Assembly: GCA_903875605.1 (NCBI GenBank)
Contig: CAIQWT010000044.1
Coordinates: 1-64,000 of the forward strand
Source: an uncultured Geobacteraceae bacterium
GTDB taxonomy: Bacteria > Desulfobacterota > Desulfuromonadia > Geobacterales > Pseudopelobacteraceae
DNA: 64,000 nt
Direction of reading: 5' to 3'
Part shown: in pieces, positions 45,872-52,576 of the stretch
Position numbering within the stretch: the first letter of the stretch is position 1
Layout of the letters: each line of letters starts with the position of its first letter
The notes under the pieces: model-generated
Told to the model about the DNA's origin: nothing
Seen by the model: the letters and a program-made list of their open reading frames with translations, nothing else
Database searches by the model: none
Translations under genes and position numbers: made by a program

Positions 45872-46841
45872 AGGAAAACTTATCTGCTTCACACCACGCC
45901 AGTGCTGCCGCACCTAGAATCGCGCCGCTGCCCTCCGGCAGCTGTGACATGAGCAGCGTTACCTTCCCTTTATATGTAGAGAAGAGAAATTCCTCCAGAT
46001 AACGCCGGGTCGGCGCTATTAGCAGATCACCCGCTGCCGCCAGCCCCCCGGAAATAAAAATCGCCTCAGGACTGGTATGTGCGACCGCGTCAGCCAGCTT
46101 CATGCCTAAAATCCGCCCTGTTGAATCAAATGCTTCCAGCGCAATTCCATCCCCCGCGCAAGCGGCTTCATAAATCAGTTTTGAAGTCAGATGGTTGAAG
46201 CAGGTTTCCCGCAGCGGACTGGGTTCACGCCGCTGAGCCAGAAGTTCGCACACGGTCCGGCAAAGCCCCGGCGCAGACACGTATGTTTCCAAACACCCTC
46301 TCTTTCCGCAGGCGCAGTGCCTTCCCGCAGGATCTACAACGGTGTGGCCGAGTTCGCCGGCAAAGCCATCGGCTCCGTACAGTAATTCGCCGTTGACGAT
46401 AATGCCGCTCCCCAATCCGGTTCCCAGTGTAACAACAATTGCGTGCTTCATCCCGCGTGCCCCGCCAAACAACAGCTCTCCAATAGCAGCGGCGTTGGCA
46501 TCATTGGTTATTGCTACCGGCAGGTTAAAGCGCTTTCGGAACAGATCCACCAGGTTGACGGATGCCCCCCAATCAAGATTAGGCGCGTTTTCAACTGTCC
46601 CGCGGTAATAGTTAGCGTTGGGCGCACCGATGCCGACCCCTGAAAGCGTGGCCTGTTGTGTGAGAGTCGTGCCAGAATCCCTGATAGCATCGCATAACCG
46701 TGAAACCAGAATCTGTGCCGGCTGATCAGCTTGTGTAGGCAAAGTTGCTTCACATAAAATGGTGCCGTTACGATCAACAAAGCCGAACGAAGTGTTCGTC
46801 CCGCCGATATCAATTCCGATCACATAATCGACAGTCTGCAT
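45858..46841 (-). CDS. ROK-family sugar kinase (glucokinase-type)
   Basis: A 327-aa ROK protein: phosphate-binding D-I-G-G-T-N at residues 11-16, the ROK signature with G-T-G-L-G-S-G and G-E-L-G-H, and the zinc motif C-A-C-G-K-R-G-C-L-E. It has no N-terminal helix-turn-helix, so it is an enzyme rather than a ROK repressor. Likely glucokinase (ppgK or glk function) or related hexose kinase acting in the cytoplasm. It is convergent with the molybdopterin gene and not in an obvious operon. Confidence 0.9.
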   Translation of the reverse strand: MQTVDYVIGIDIGGTNTSFGFVDRNGTILCEATLPTQADQPAQILVSRLCDAIRDSGTTLTQQATLSGVGIGAPNANYYRGTVENAPNLDWGASVNLVDLFRKRFNLPVAITNDANAAAIGELLFGGARGMKHAIVVTLGTGLGSGIIVNGELLYGADGFAGELGHTVVDPAGRHCACGKRGCLETYVSAPGLCRTVCELLAQRREPSPLRETCFNHLTSKLIYEAACAGDGIALEAFDSTGRILGMKLADAVAHTSPEAIFISGGLAAAGDLLIAPTRRYLEEFLFSTYKGKVTLLMSQLPEGSGAILGAAALAWCEADKFSSTPA

Positions 46842-47000
46842 GGTTACTCCTTAACTGGTGGTGATTTATTTCCTAATTTACAGGTTCAGTAAACCAAAAA
46901 CGGTAGCACAATAACACGGAGGAACGGAGGAACGGAGAAAGCAAAGGCACAAGACACAAAGACCAATTCTTTTCATTGTTTCAGCTTGGATTTTTGTTTT

Positions 47001-47130
47001 ACCCCCCTCTTTATTTTAGGAGGGGCTGGGGGTGGTAAGGTTTTGATTTTAATTCCGTTTGATTCTTAGAGATTGATGAAAAACAAAGGCGGCAACCCCC
47101 AACCGCCAATTATAAGTAAGGAGGGGGGCT
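47001..47130. repeat. 130-bp MITE-like inverted-repeat element
   Basis: The left end (47001-47036) contains C-run, AGGAGGGGCTGGGGGTGG, and the right end (47094-47129) contains ACCCCCAACCGCC ... AAGGAGGGGGG; the two are imperfect inverted copies of about 35 bases. The 57-base centre codes for nothing. This form (two GC-rich arms, AT-rich middle, no ORF) suggests a non-autonomous mobile or dispersed repeat. Whether more copies exist elsewhere in the genome cannot be seen here. Confidence 0.6.
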
Positions 47131-47342
47131 CCAACAGTTTCTCAGTGCTTTAAATGCATTATTGGCTGTACTTATAATCAGGCACAAGTTTTTCTGCAAT
47201 AGTAATGATTTTCGCTGAGTGCATTTTAAGGCATTCAGGCGCAGTTGGCTCGCCATGCTTAAAAAACAGCAAAATAAATTTCCCCGTTCCGAACGCCAGG
47301 GTAGGCTAAGAGGGAATTCGAATGCAGGCTCAAAATTTATTC

Positions 47343-47369
47343 TAAAGTTTTTTTAGTAAGCGACGATGA
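47343..47369 (+). promoter_or_regulatory. Sigma-28 (FliA)-type promoter of flagellin
   Basis: TAAAGTTT (47343-47350), 11-base spacer, GACGATGA (47362-47369). The -35 box is perfect against the TAAAGTTT-N11-GCCGATAA consensus and the -10 box matches six of eight. It is 151 bases before the flagellin ATG. Class III flagellar control by FliA is standard for flagellin genes. Confidence 0.8.
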
Positions 47370-47520
47370 GCTGAATTAACCGACCAAATACCAATAGCAA
47401 AACCGGCCACAAAAGGGGGGCATAACAGAAAAGGCCACAGCAAAGGTATTTAAGAAGTAACACTTTACATGGGCGGCAGAATGCCGTATCCAAAAAAATC
47501 CAGAAAGGAAGTAAATTACC

Positions 47521-49548
47521 ATGGCACTCAACGACATTTCATTAACCGCAGGCATGCGCAACAATCTTGGAGCGCTCCAGAACACATCAACCCTTCTTGA
47601 CAGAACCCAATCACGACTCGCAACCGGCAAAAAAGTAAACACCGCTCTTGACAATCCGACCAACTTTTTTGCTGCACAGAACCACACCCAGCGCGCAGCT
47701 GACCTTACCTCCCGTAAAGACGGTATGGCAGAAGCCATCCAGGGCGTTACTGCTGCCGACAAAGGCATTTCCGGCGTTACCGCACTGATCGAAGCAGCTC
47801 GCGGTCTTACCCAGTCAGCTCGTTCAGCCGATGCTGCCGGCCGTGAAAATCTTGCCGCACAGTTTAACCTTATCCGCACTCAGATCGATTCGTTGTCCGG
47901 TGATGCTGGCTACAAAGGCAAAAACTTCCTTGCCAAAGATACATTAAACGTTCTTTTTAACGAGAACGGTGGCTCGTCTCTGACTATTGCCGGTTTTGAC
48001 GGTTCTGCAAGCGGGCTTTCTATTACGGCAGTCTCTCTTAATGCAAATGTTGGCATTACAACAGCTGCAGGAGAAGCAGCTTTAGTGGGTTCCGGTACGA
48101 CTGCAACAGTTGCAACAGGGAGCACATTAACAATTGCAGGTGTTGTTACCGGTACCGTAAATATTGCATCAGTAGTCCATACTGCTACATTAGCAGCGTC
48201 CGTAAATACAATCGCTGCAAGTAACATATTCCATGGTGCTAATGCTGTCCTTTCTGCTGCTTCCACAGGCATGACAGTTGTAGTTGACGTCAGCGGCCTG
48301 ACAACCGGTGGCGGAACCCTGTTTTCATCTGGGGCTACTATAACAGCAGCCTATTTAGATGGTAATGCCGTAACAGGTGCTGCACTTACCTTAATCCAGA
48401 CTAACTATAACGCCGCTGCATCTGGTGGTGCTGGAACTGGACTTGTTTCTGTAATTGGTATGCTTTCTGGTCTTGTCACTGCTGGCACCAATTTGTCCGG
48501 CCTGACCCTCACCGGCGCATCTTTGTCATTTGACATCGCCATAAAAGAGCATCTTGTTGATGGTGGTAAAGTAACCGCAAATATGGTCGGATTCGACCTC
48601 AAAGCGGGAGACCAGTTAACAGGTCTGTCAGGTGCTGGCGCGGCTGGTGCAGGACCTACCAGTGGCAGCGCAGGCATCACCGTATTTGTAGATGGTGTTA
48701 ATGTAGCGACGGGCTCTTTTACTATGAACGGCAGTCAGATTACCTTTGCTGCTAATGCCGTACCGCCTTCAGGTACAGTCACATACCAGTACAACTCTGG
48801 CCTTGCTTCTGGAGCCAGATCACAAGATACTACAACGGCTATCAGTGGCGGAACAGCTGGCCTTTTAGTTTATCTGAGCGGGAGCTCAACAGCTTTGACT
48901 CAGGGAACAGCAACTGGTAACTATTCAATTAACGGTCAAACTTTAACTTTGGTAGGTAACACAAACGCCAATAGCTCAGTGACTTTCTCTACTGCCAGCG
49001 CAACAGGTACTACTGCGGTGCTTGCGACAGGCGTTGCTAACACTTCGACTATTACCAATCAGTCTGTCTTCACCGCTACAGAAACAATGACAACCGGACA
49101 CTCGATTATTTCTGTCTCCGTAAGCGGCAGTGTAGTGGCTGCAAGTAATTACACCGTTACAGGAAGTACAATAACATTTAAAACTGGCAATGTACCTACT
49201 ACCGGTCAATCAATTACCTACACAGTCCAGTCTTCAAGTGGTTTTGTGGCTGGAGCATGGTCGACTGATGCTGGTATCTCCGCATCTGTATCCGGTCTTG
49301 ATGCGGCACTTAGCACTCTGCGTACACAGTCGGCAGCCTTGGCTTCCAACCTGAACGTAGTTGCAACACGCCAGGATTTCACTGCCGGTATGATCAACAC
49401 GCTATCTAAGGGTGCTGACAACCTGACACTGGCTGACATGAACGAAGAAGGCGCAAACATGCTGATGCTGCAGACACGTCAGCAGTTGAGCACAACATCA
49501 CTGAAGATGGCTTCAGATGCAGCTCAGGCAGTTCTGAGATTGTTCTAG
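47521..49548 (+). CDS. fliC: Flagellin with large repeat-containing central insert
   Basis: The filament protein, 675 aa. The N-terminal D0/D1 region (about 1-140; T-A-G-M-R-N-N-L-G-A-L, L-A-T-G-K-K-V-N-T-A-L-D-N-P) and C-terminal D1/D0 region (about 585-675; N-M-L-M-L-Q-T-R-Q-Q-L, ending A-V-L-R-L-F) are typical. The central 430 residues are Gly/Ser/Thr/Val-rich, beta-type, and contain three loosely similar segments starting near residues 381, 443 and 524 (pattern V-x-V-x-G ... N/T-G-x-x-I/L-T-F/L ... S-G). Such an exposed Ser/Thr-rich region is a plausible glycosylation surface, given the Maf and sugar genes downstream. The ribosome site is AGAAAGGAAG. Confidence 0.93.
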   Translation: MALNDISLTAGMRNNLGALQNTSTLLDRTQSRLATGKKVNTALDNPTNFFAAQNHTQRAADLTSRKDGMAEAIQGVTAADKGISGVTALIEAARGLTQSARSADAAGRENLAAQFNLIRTQIDSLSGDAGYKGKNFLAKDTLNVLFNENGGSSLTIAGFDGSASGLSITAVSLNANVGITTAAGEAALVGSGTTATVATGSTLTIAGVVTGTVNIASVVHTATLAASVNTIAASNIFHGANAVLSAASTGMTVVVDVSGLTTGGGTLFSSGATITAAYLDGNAVTGAALTLIQTNYNAAASGGAGTGLVSVIGMLSGLVTAGTNLSGLTLTGASLSFDIAIKEHLVDGGKVTANMVGFDLKAGDQLTGLSGAGAAGAGPTSGSAGITVFVDGVNVATGSFTMNGSQITFAANAVPPSGTVTYQYNSGLASGARSQDTTTAISGGTAGLLVYLSGSSTALTQGTATGNYSINGQTLTLVGNTNANSSVTFSTASATGTTAVLATGVANTSTITNQSVFTATETMTTGHSIISVSVSGSVVAASNYTVTGSTITFKTGNVPTTGQSITYTVQSSSGFVAGAWSTDAGISASVSGLDAALSTLRTQSAALASNLNVVATRQDFTAGMINTLSKGADNLTLADMNEEGANMLMLQTRQQLSTTSLKMASDAAQAVLRLF

Positions 49549-49585
49549 TAACAAGTAATACAGCCGAAGAAACGGCGGCATAACG

Positions 49586-49612
49586 GGGAGGGGGTAGAAT
49601 GCCCCCTCCCTT
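49586..49612 (+). terminator. GC-rich hairpin after flagellin
   Basis: GGGAGGGGG (49586-49594) pairs perfectly with CCCCCTCCC (49602-49610) across a 7-base loop, followed only by TT. It is 38 bases after the flagellin stop. It may partly terminate or protect the flagellin message, with the next gene (start 49634) read through less. Confidence 0.65.
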
Positions 49613-49633
49613 AAAAAGCCGGAGGATAATACC

Positions 49634-50452
49634 ATGACCATGACAACACAACCTATCAAGAATGATCAGGCTGTAGCGCAAATGGTGAGCAATCAGGCAA
49701 CATTACCTCAAAACTCACACTTGGCTCCACAGTCACAGCAGTCACACAAATCACCACCTGGTACCGATAAGGTTGTACATGGTAATAAGGCTGCCGACGG
49801 TGATAACAGTGCAAAAAACGCCAACAGCTTCAATGCTGCTGCGGCTAAAGATATCCTTTCCGGCGCTACAACTGCATCAGCCAAGGATGCTACAACGCGC
49901 CTGAATGGTCTCCAAAGTGGTAAAGAAACTGGTGAGCTACAGGTTTTGGCGGTACGTACCAGCAAAGCGGTTGAAAAGCAGATGGAAACAGTGCAGTCGA
50001 CGATGAATGAGATCGTCAACAGCTATCCGCCTTTTCTTCGTGGCAGCGAAAAACGTCAGCAGTATTTGATGAGTATCAGTAGCATCCGTCAGCAGATTGA
50101 GGCCATGACGATTCCGCCAACCGGCAAGCTCGATAGCCCTTCACTCGACGCAACCTCAAGTAAAGAAGCAAAGAAGATGTGGGCGAATCTGTTTCAGGAT
50201 GTCAATGTTCCGGCTCTTGCCGCTAATGGCCCCGGTGAAGCCAGTGACGCGCAGATTAAGGCAGCATCTGCTGCCGTTGGCATCTCTAAAACGGATCTTG
50301 CCAACCGCCGCGATGCTTTAGAGCAACAGGCAGCACCGGTCGGAATTTCACCGATAATGGCACAGTACATGAGCCAGACTGCCGGGCATGTCCTGGCCCA
50401 GACAGGCTTATCTCTGACCACCAACCTTACCGGAGTGCTTAAGGGCTTATAG
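49634..50452 (+). CDS. Unrecognised protein downstream of flagellin
   Basis: A 272-aa protein that I do not recognise. The first about 85 residues are low-complexity, rich in Gln, Ser, Asn and Lys; the middle (about 90-165) is predicted helical and ends S-Y-P-P-F-L-R-G-S-E-K-R-Q-Q-Y-L with L-M-S-I-S-S-I-R-Q-Q; the C-terminus is Ala/Gly-rich. There is no signal peptide or membrane helix. GGAGG lies 10 bases before the start. It sits between flagellin and a long hairpin terminator, so it is probably expressed with flagellin and may be a flagellar export chaperone or assembly factor (inference from position only). Confidence 0.75.
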   Translation: MTMTTQPIKNDQAVAQMVSNQATLPQNSHLAPQSQQSHKSPPGTDKVVHGNKAADGDNSAKNANSFNAAAAKDILSGATTASAKDATTRLNGLQSGKETGELQVLAVRTSKAVEKQMETVQSTMNEIVNSYPPFLRGSEKRQQYLMSISSIRQQIEAMTIPPTGKLDSPSLDATSSKEAKKMWANLFQDVNVPALAANGPGEASDAQIKAASAAVGISKTDLANRRDALEQQAAPVGISPIMAQYMSQTAGHVLAQTGLSLTTNLTGVLKGL

Positions 50453-50473
50453 CTAAACAGCTTACACGTTTTT

Positions 50474-50528
50474 TGACAGGATGAAGGCCGTATGAAATTA
50501 TACGCAGCCTTTGTCCTGTCATAGTTTT
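50474..50528 (+). terminator. Long hairpin ending the flagellin unit
   Basis: TGACAGGATGAAGGC (50474-50488) pairs with 50507-50521 over 15 bp with two G-U pairs, with an extra 5-bp inner stem (CGTAT/ATACG). TAGTTTTG follows. It should stop transcripts from fliC and the 272-aa gene, separating them from the flbT unit. Confidence 0.75.
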
Positions 50529-50625
50529 GACCACTCATACCCCTGCCAAAACCTTGACATCAACCCCGCGCATGATAAATCAGTATGTTAGAGGCTTCAG
50601 CCCAAGTCCCATCAAAATTATTACT

Positions 50626-50641
50626 AGGCACGCTTCGTGCA
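50626..50641 (+). promoter_or_regulatory. Candidate sigma-54 promoter of the flbT-flaF-glycosylation unit
   Basis: AGGCAC-GCTTC-GTGCA has the essential GG (50627-50628) and GC (50639-50640) at correct spacing and matches TGGCAC-N5-TTGCA except at two flanking positions. It is on the right strand, about 200 bases before flbT. It is also a partial inverted repeat (GCACG/CGTGC), so chance or another protein site is possible. Confidence 0.5.
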
Positions 50642-50842
50642 CAAATTATAATATATCAAACCTGCAAGACAAAACATTAACTCAACTGAATTCACTGGAA
50701 ACGGTTTATATACAATTCAAACGGATTAACATGTTCTACAGTAAAAATGATAAGCTTTTTGTTAGATTCTAATCTGAGTATTGTCTACTAAATCCAGTCT
50801 AAATAAATTCTCTTTCAAGAAAAGTTCAGTCAGGAGTTCACC

Positions 50843-51241
50843 TTGGCCCTCAAAATTTCGCTGAAACCAAACGAAAAAATGCTTCTGGGGGGGGCGGTAA
50901 TCAAGAATGGGCCGCACCCATCGGTCTTTTTCATTGAGAATAACGTCCTTGTGCTACGCGAACGGGATATTATTACCGAAGAGCTCGCCGATACACCATG
51001 CAAACAGATCTATTTTACCGTGCAGCTAATGTATTTGGATGGGGAAAATCTGGCAAATTATCACGCTGTTTACTGGCGGCAGGTGGGAGAGCTAATCGAT
51101 GTTGTAAAGACGATGAGGCCGCTTGTAACAGAGGCAAACGAGTACATTCTGGCGAGTGAATATTACAGAGCGCTCAAGACCTTAAAAAAGATGATCACTT
51201 ACGAAAAGGAGCTCCTCAACCATGCAATACAACGCGACTAA
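50843..51241 (+). CDS. flbT: Flagellin expression regulator FlbT
   Basis: A 132-aa FlbT homologue: K-I-S-L-K-P-N-E-K-M-L-L-G-G-A-V near the start, V-L-R-E-R-D-I-I in the middle and Y-F-T-V-Q-L-M-Y-L-D, followed by a helical C-terminus. In Caulobacter and other alphaproteobacteria FlbT binds flagellin mRNA and slows its translation until the hook is complete. The TTG start at 50843 follows CAGGAG at 7 bases; no ATG is near. Its end overlaps flaF by 20 bases, as expected for a coupled pair. FlbT outside alphaproteobacteria is unusual. Confidence 0.88.
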   Translation: MALKISLKPNEKMLLGGAVIKNGPHPSVFFIENNVLVLRERDIITEELADTPCKQIYFTVQLMYLDGENLANYHAVYWRQVGELIDVVKTMRPLVTEANEYILASEYYRALKTLKKMITYEKELLNHAIQRD

Positions 51242-51653
51242 CATATATGCAACAATGCAGAAGGACGGCCTTAACGGCAGAATGCTTGAAGCCCAGGTGC
51301 TCACACGCGCAGCCAATATGCTGAGAGAGTGCCAGATTCACTGGGGTGAAAATGGTCAGGATGAGCGGCTTGATACCGCAATTCGCTTCAATCAGAAGGT
51401 CTGGACATTCTTCCAGGCGGAATTATCCGATCCGGAAAATCCACTGCCGGTTGAAATCAAAAGGAATATTCTAAGCCTAAGTATCTTCATCGATAGTCGC
51501 CTGATTGAAATCTTGCTGAAGCCTGCAGCAGAGCTACTTACAGCAATAATAAGTATTAACCAGAACATAGCCGCCGGATTGATGAGTAAACCAAAATCGG
51601 ATGATAATGTTGCAGCGGTACCAGAACCGGGCAAAATGACATTTTCGGCATAG
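51222..51653 (+). CDS. flaF: Flagellin synthesis regulator FlaF
   Basis: A 143-aa FlaF homologue: E-A-Q-V-L-T-R-A-A-N-M-L, D-E-R-L-D-T-A-I-R-F-N-Q-K-V-W-T-F-F-Q, D-P-E-N-P-L-P and an I-N-x-N-I-A-A-G-L region follow the family pattern. In Caulobacter FlaF is needed for flagellin translation or secretion and works against FlbT. The start at 51222 overlaps flbT and has GGAG upstream. The last about 20 residues (P-K-S-D-D-N-V-A-A-V-P-E-P) are a low-complexity extension beyond the usual family end. Confidence 0.88.
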   Translation: MQYNATNIYATMQKDGLNGRMLEAQVLTRAANMLRECQIHWGENGQDERLDTAIRFNQKVWTFFQAELSDPENPLPVEIKRNILSLSIFIDSRLIEILLKPAAELLTAIISINQNIAAGLMSKPKSDDNVAAVPEPGKMTFSA

Positions 51654-51697
51654 CCCAAATTCTTTTGACCATCTATTAAGAAAGGGGGATTGATGTA

Positions 51698-52576
51698 ATG
51701 AAGGTAAAGATTGCCGAAACCGAGTTTGAGATAAAAAATACCCTGCCGGACATGAAGCTTCTGGTTTTGCGGATTAACGAGGTCATGCAGGAAAATAAGT
51801 CATACCTCAGCCACTTGATAGTGGACGATGCCATTGTAGCTGATGATCCTCTGGACTATGTTAAACAGAACCGGAAGTATATTAAAGTTGTTGAAGTCAT
51901 CTTAACGGCTAGCAATTCAACTCAGCAGAAAACCAAAATGACTAAATCCTCGACACGGGACAAAATCGGCCCTATGCAGGTGACAATCTCAAATATAGTT
52001 TTTGAGGTTAAACGAACCATTCCTGATGTAAAAACAATGTTCAGCAAGATAGATGAAGCAATGTCCGACTTTGGAGTCTATTTCAGCCACCTGGTTATTG
52101 ACGGTGTTGAAGTGACTGATGCTCCCCAAGAGTATGTTGTGAAAAACATTAAAGATATCAGCAATATTGAAGTAGCTTTCCTCTCTCAAGACCAATACTT
52201 TGGTCAAGTAGTCAGTATTATGAATAATTTTATTGAAAAGGCTGCACCATCTCTGAAAGAGGTAGCTGATGAGTTTTATGGGAAACCCGATAGCGAAACA
52301 TGGGACAGGTTTGAAGCGTGTATCAACGGAATCAGTTCCTTGCTTGGCATAATCAATTCTCTTGTCGCCGCCCCGGAGATTACAGGAAAAGCTGAAGCCA
52401 TTGCGGTTTTAGGAGAATCCATCGGATTGCATTTGGAAAATCTGCACACTGCTGCCAAACTGAATGACTTTACTCTTATGGCCGACATTCTTAATTTTGA
52501 ATTGGTGAAATTTTTGGAAAAGCTGCACGATGCGGTAAACGAACTAGCGCGGAGCCAAAACTATGCCACTCATTGA
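51698..52576 (+). CDS. Unrecognised protein with two tandem N-terminal repeats
   Basis: 292 aa, family unknown to me. Residues about 1-68 and about 95-165 are diverged copies of one another: both run V-K/T-I-x-x-x-x-F-E-I/V-K-x-T-L/I-P-D-M/V-K, then S-H-L-I/V-V/I-D and D-x-x-x-Y-V-x-x-N, and both end with V-E-V-x-x-L. Between them is a 25-residue polar linker. The C-terminal half (about 170-285) is helical and lacks motifs. It lies between flaF and the Maf glycosyltransferase, overlapping the latter by 14 bases, so it is certainly co-translated with it. A role in flagellin glycosylation or chaperoning is inferred from position only. Confidence 0.75.
   Translation: MKVKIAETEFEIKNTLPDMKLLVLRINEVMQENKSYLSHLIVDDAIVADDPLDYVKQNRKYIKVVEVILTASNSTQQKTKMTKSSTRDKIGPMQVTISNIVFEVKRTIPDVKTMFSKIDEAMSDFGVYFSHLVIDGVEVTDAPQEYVVKNIKDISNIEVAFLSQDQYFGQVVSIMNNFIEKAAPSLKEVADEFYGKPDSETWDRFEACINGISSLLGIINSLVAAPEITGKAEAIAVLGESIGLHLENLHTAAKLNDFTLMADILNFELVKFLEKLHDAVNELARSQNYATH

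Larger units (their letters stand above)
46842..47520. other. 680-bp region between the ROK gene and flagellin: repeat element and flagellin promoter
   Basis: No ORF has support here. It contains the 130-bp inverted-repeat element (47001-47130) and the sigma-28-type promoter (47343-47369). Between 47131 and 47342 the AT-rich DNA shows no further structure; between 47370 and 47506 lies the flagellin leader of about 140 bases, ending in the ribosome site AGAAAGGAAG. Confidence 0.6.
50453..50842. other. 390-bp region between the 272-aa gene and flbT
   Basis: Holds a 15-bp terminator hairpin (50474-50521) and a sigma-54-type promoter candidate (50626-50641). A perfect TTGACA occurs at 50552-50557 with a weak TAAATC 16 bases later, a less convincing alternative. 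No gene is supported; the leader from the promoter to flbT would be about 190 bases. Confidence 0.6.

Noticed and set aside
47233-47250. TGGCTCGCCATGCTT in front of flagellin looks like a sigma-54 promoter.
   Set aside because: GG and GC are two bases too close, and a much better sigma-28 match lies downstream.
48660-49260. The repeat-like middle of the flagellin gene as a CRISPR or DNA tandem repeat.
   Set aside because: Similarity is at protein level only, with irregular spacing; DNA units are not identical and there are no spacers.
50552-50573. TTGACA with TAAATC as a sigma-70 promoter for flbT.
   Set aside because: The -10 is poor and spacing is 16; kept only as a weak alternative to the -24/-12 site.
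50527-50772. An 81-codon open frame between the flagellin terminator and flbT.
   Set aside because: No ribosome site, odd composition, and it covers the sigma-54 candidate.
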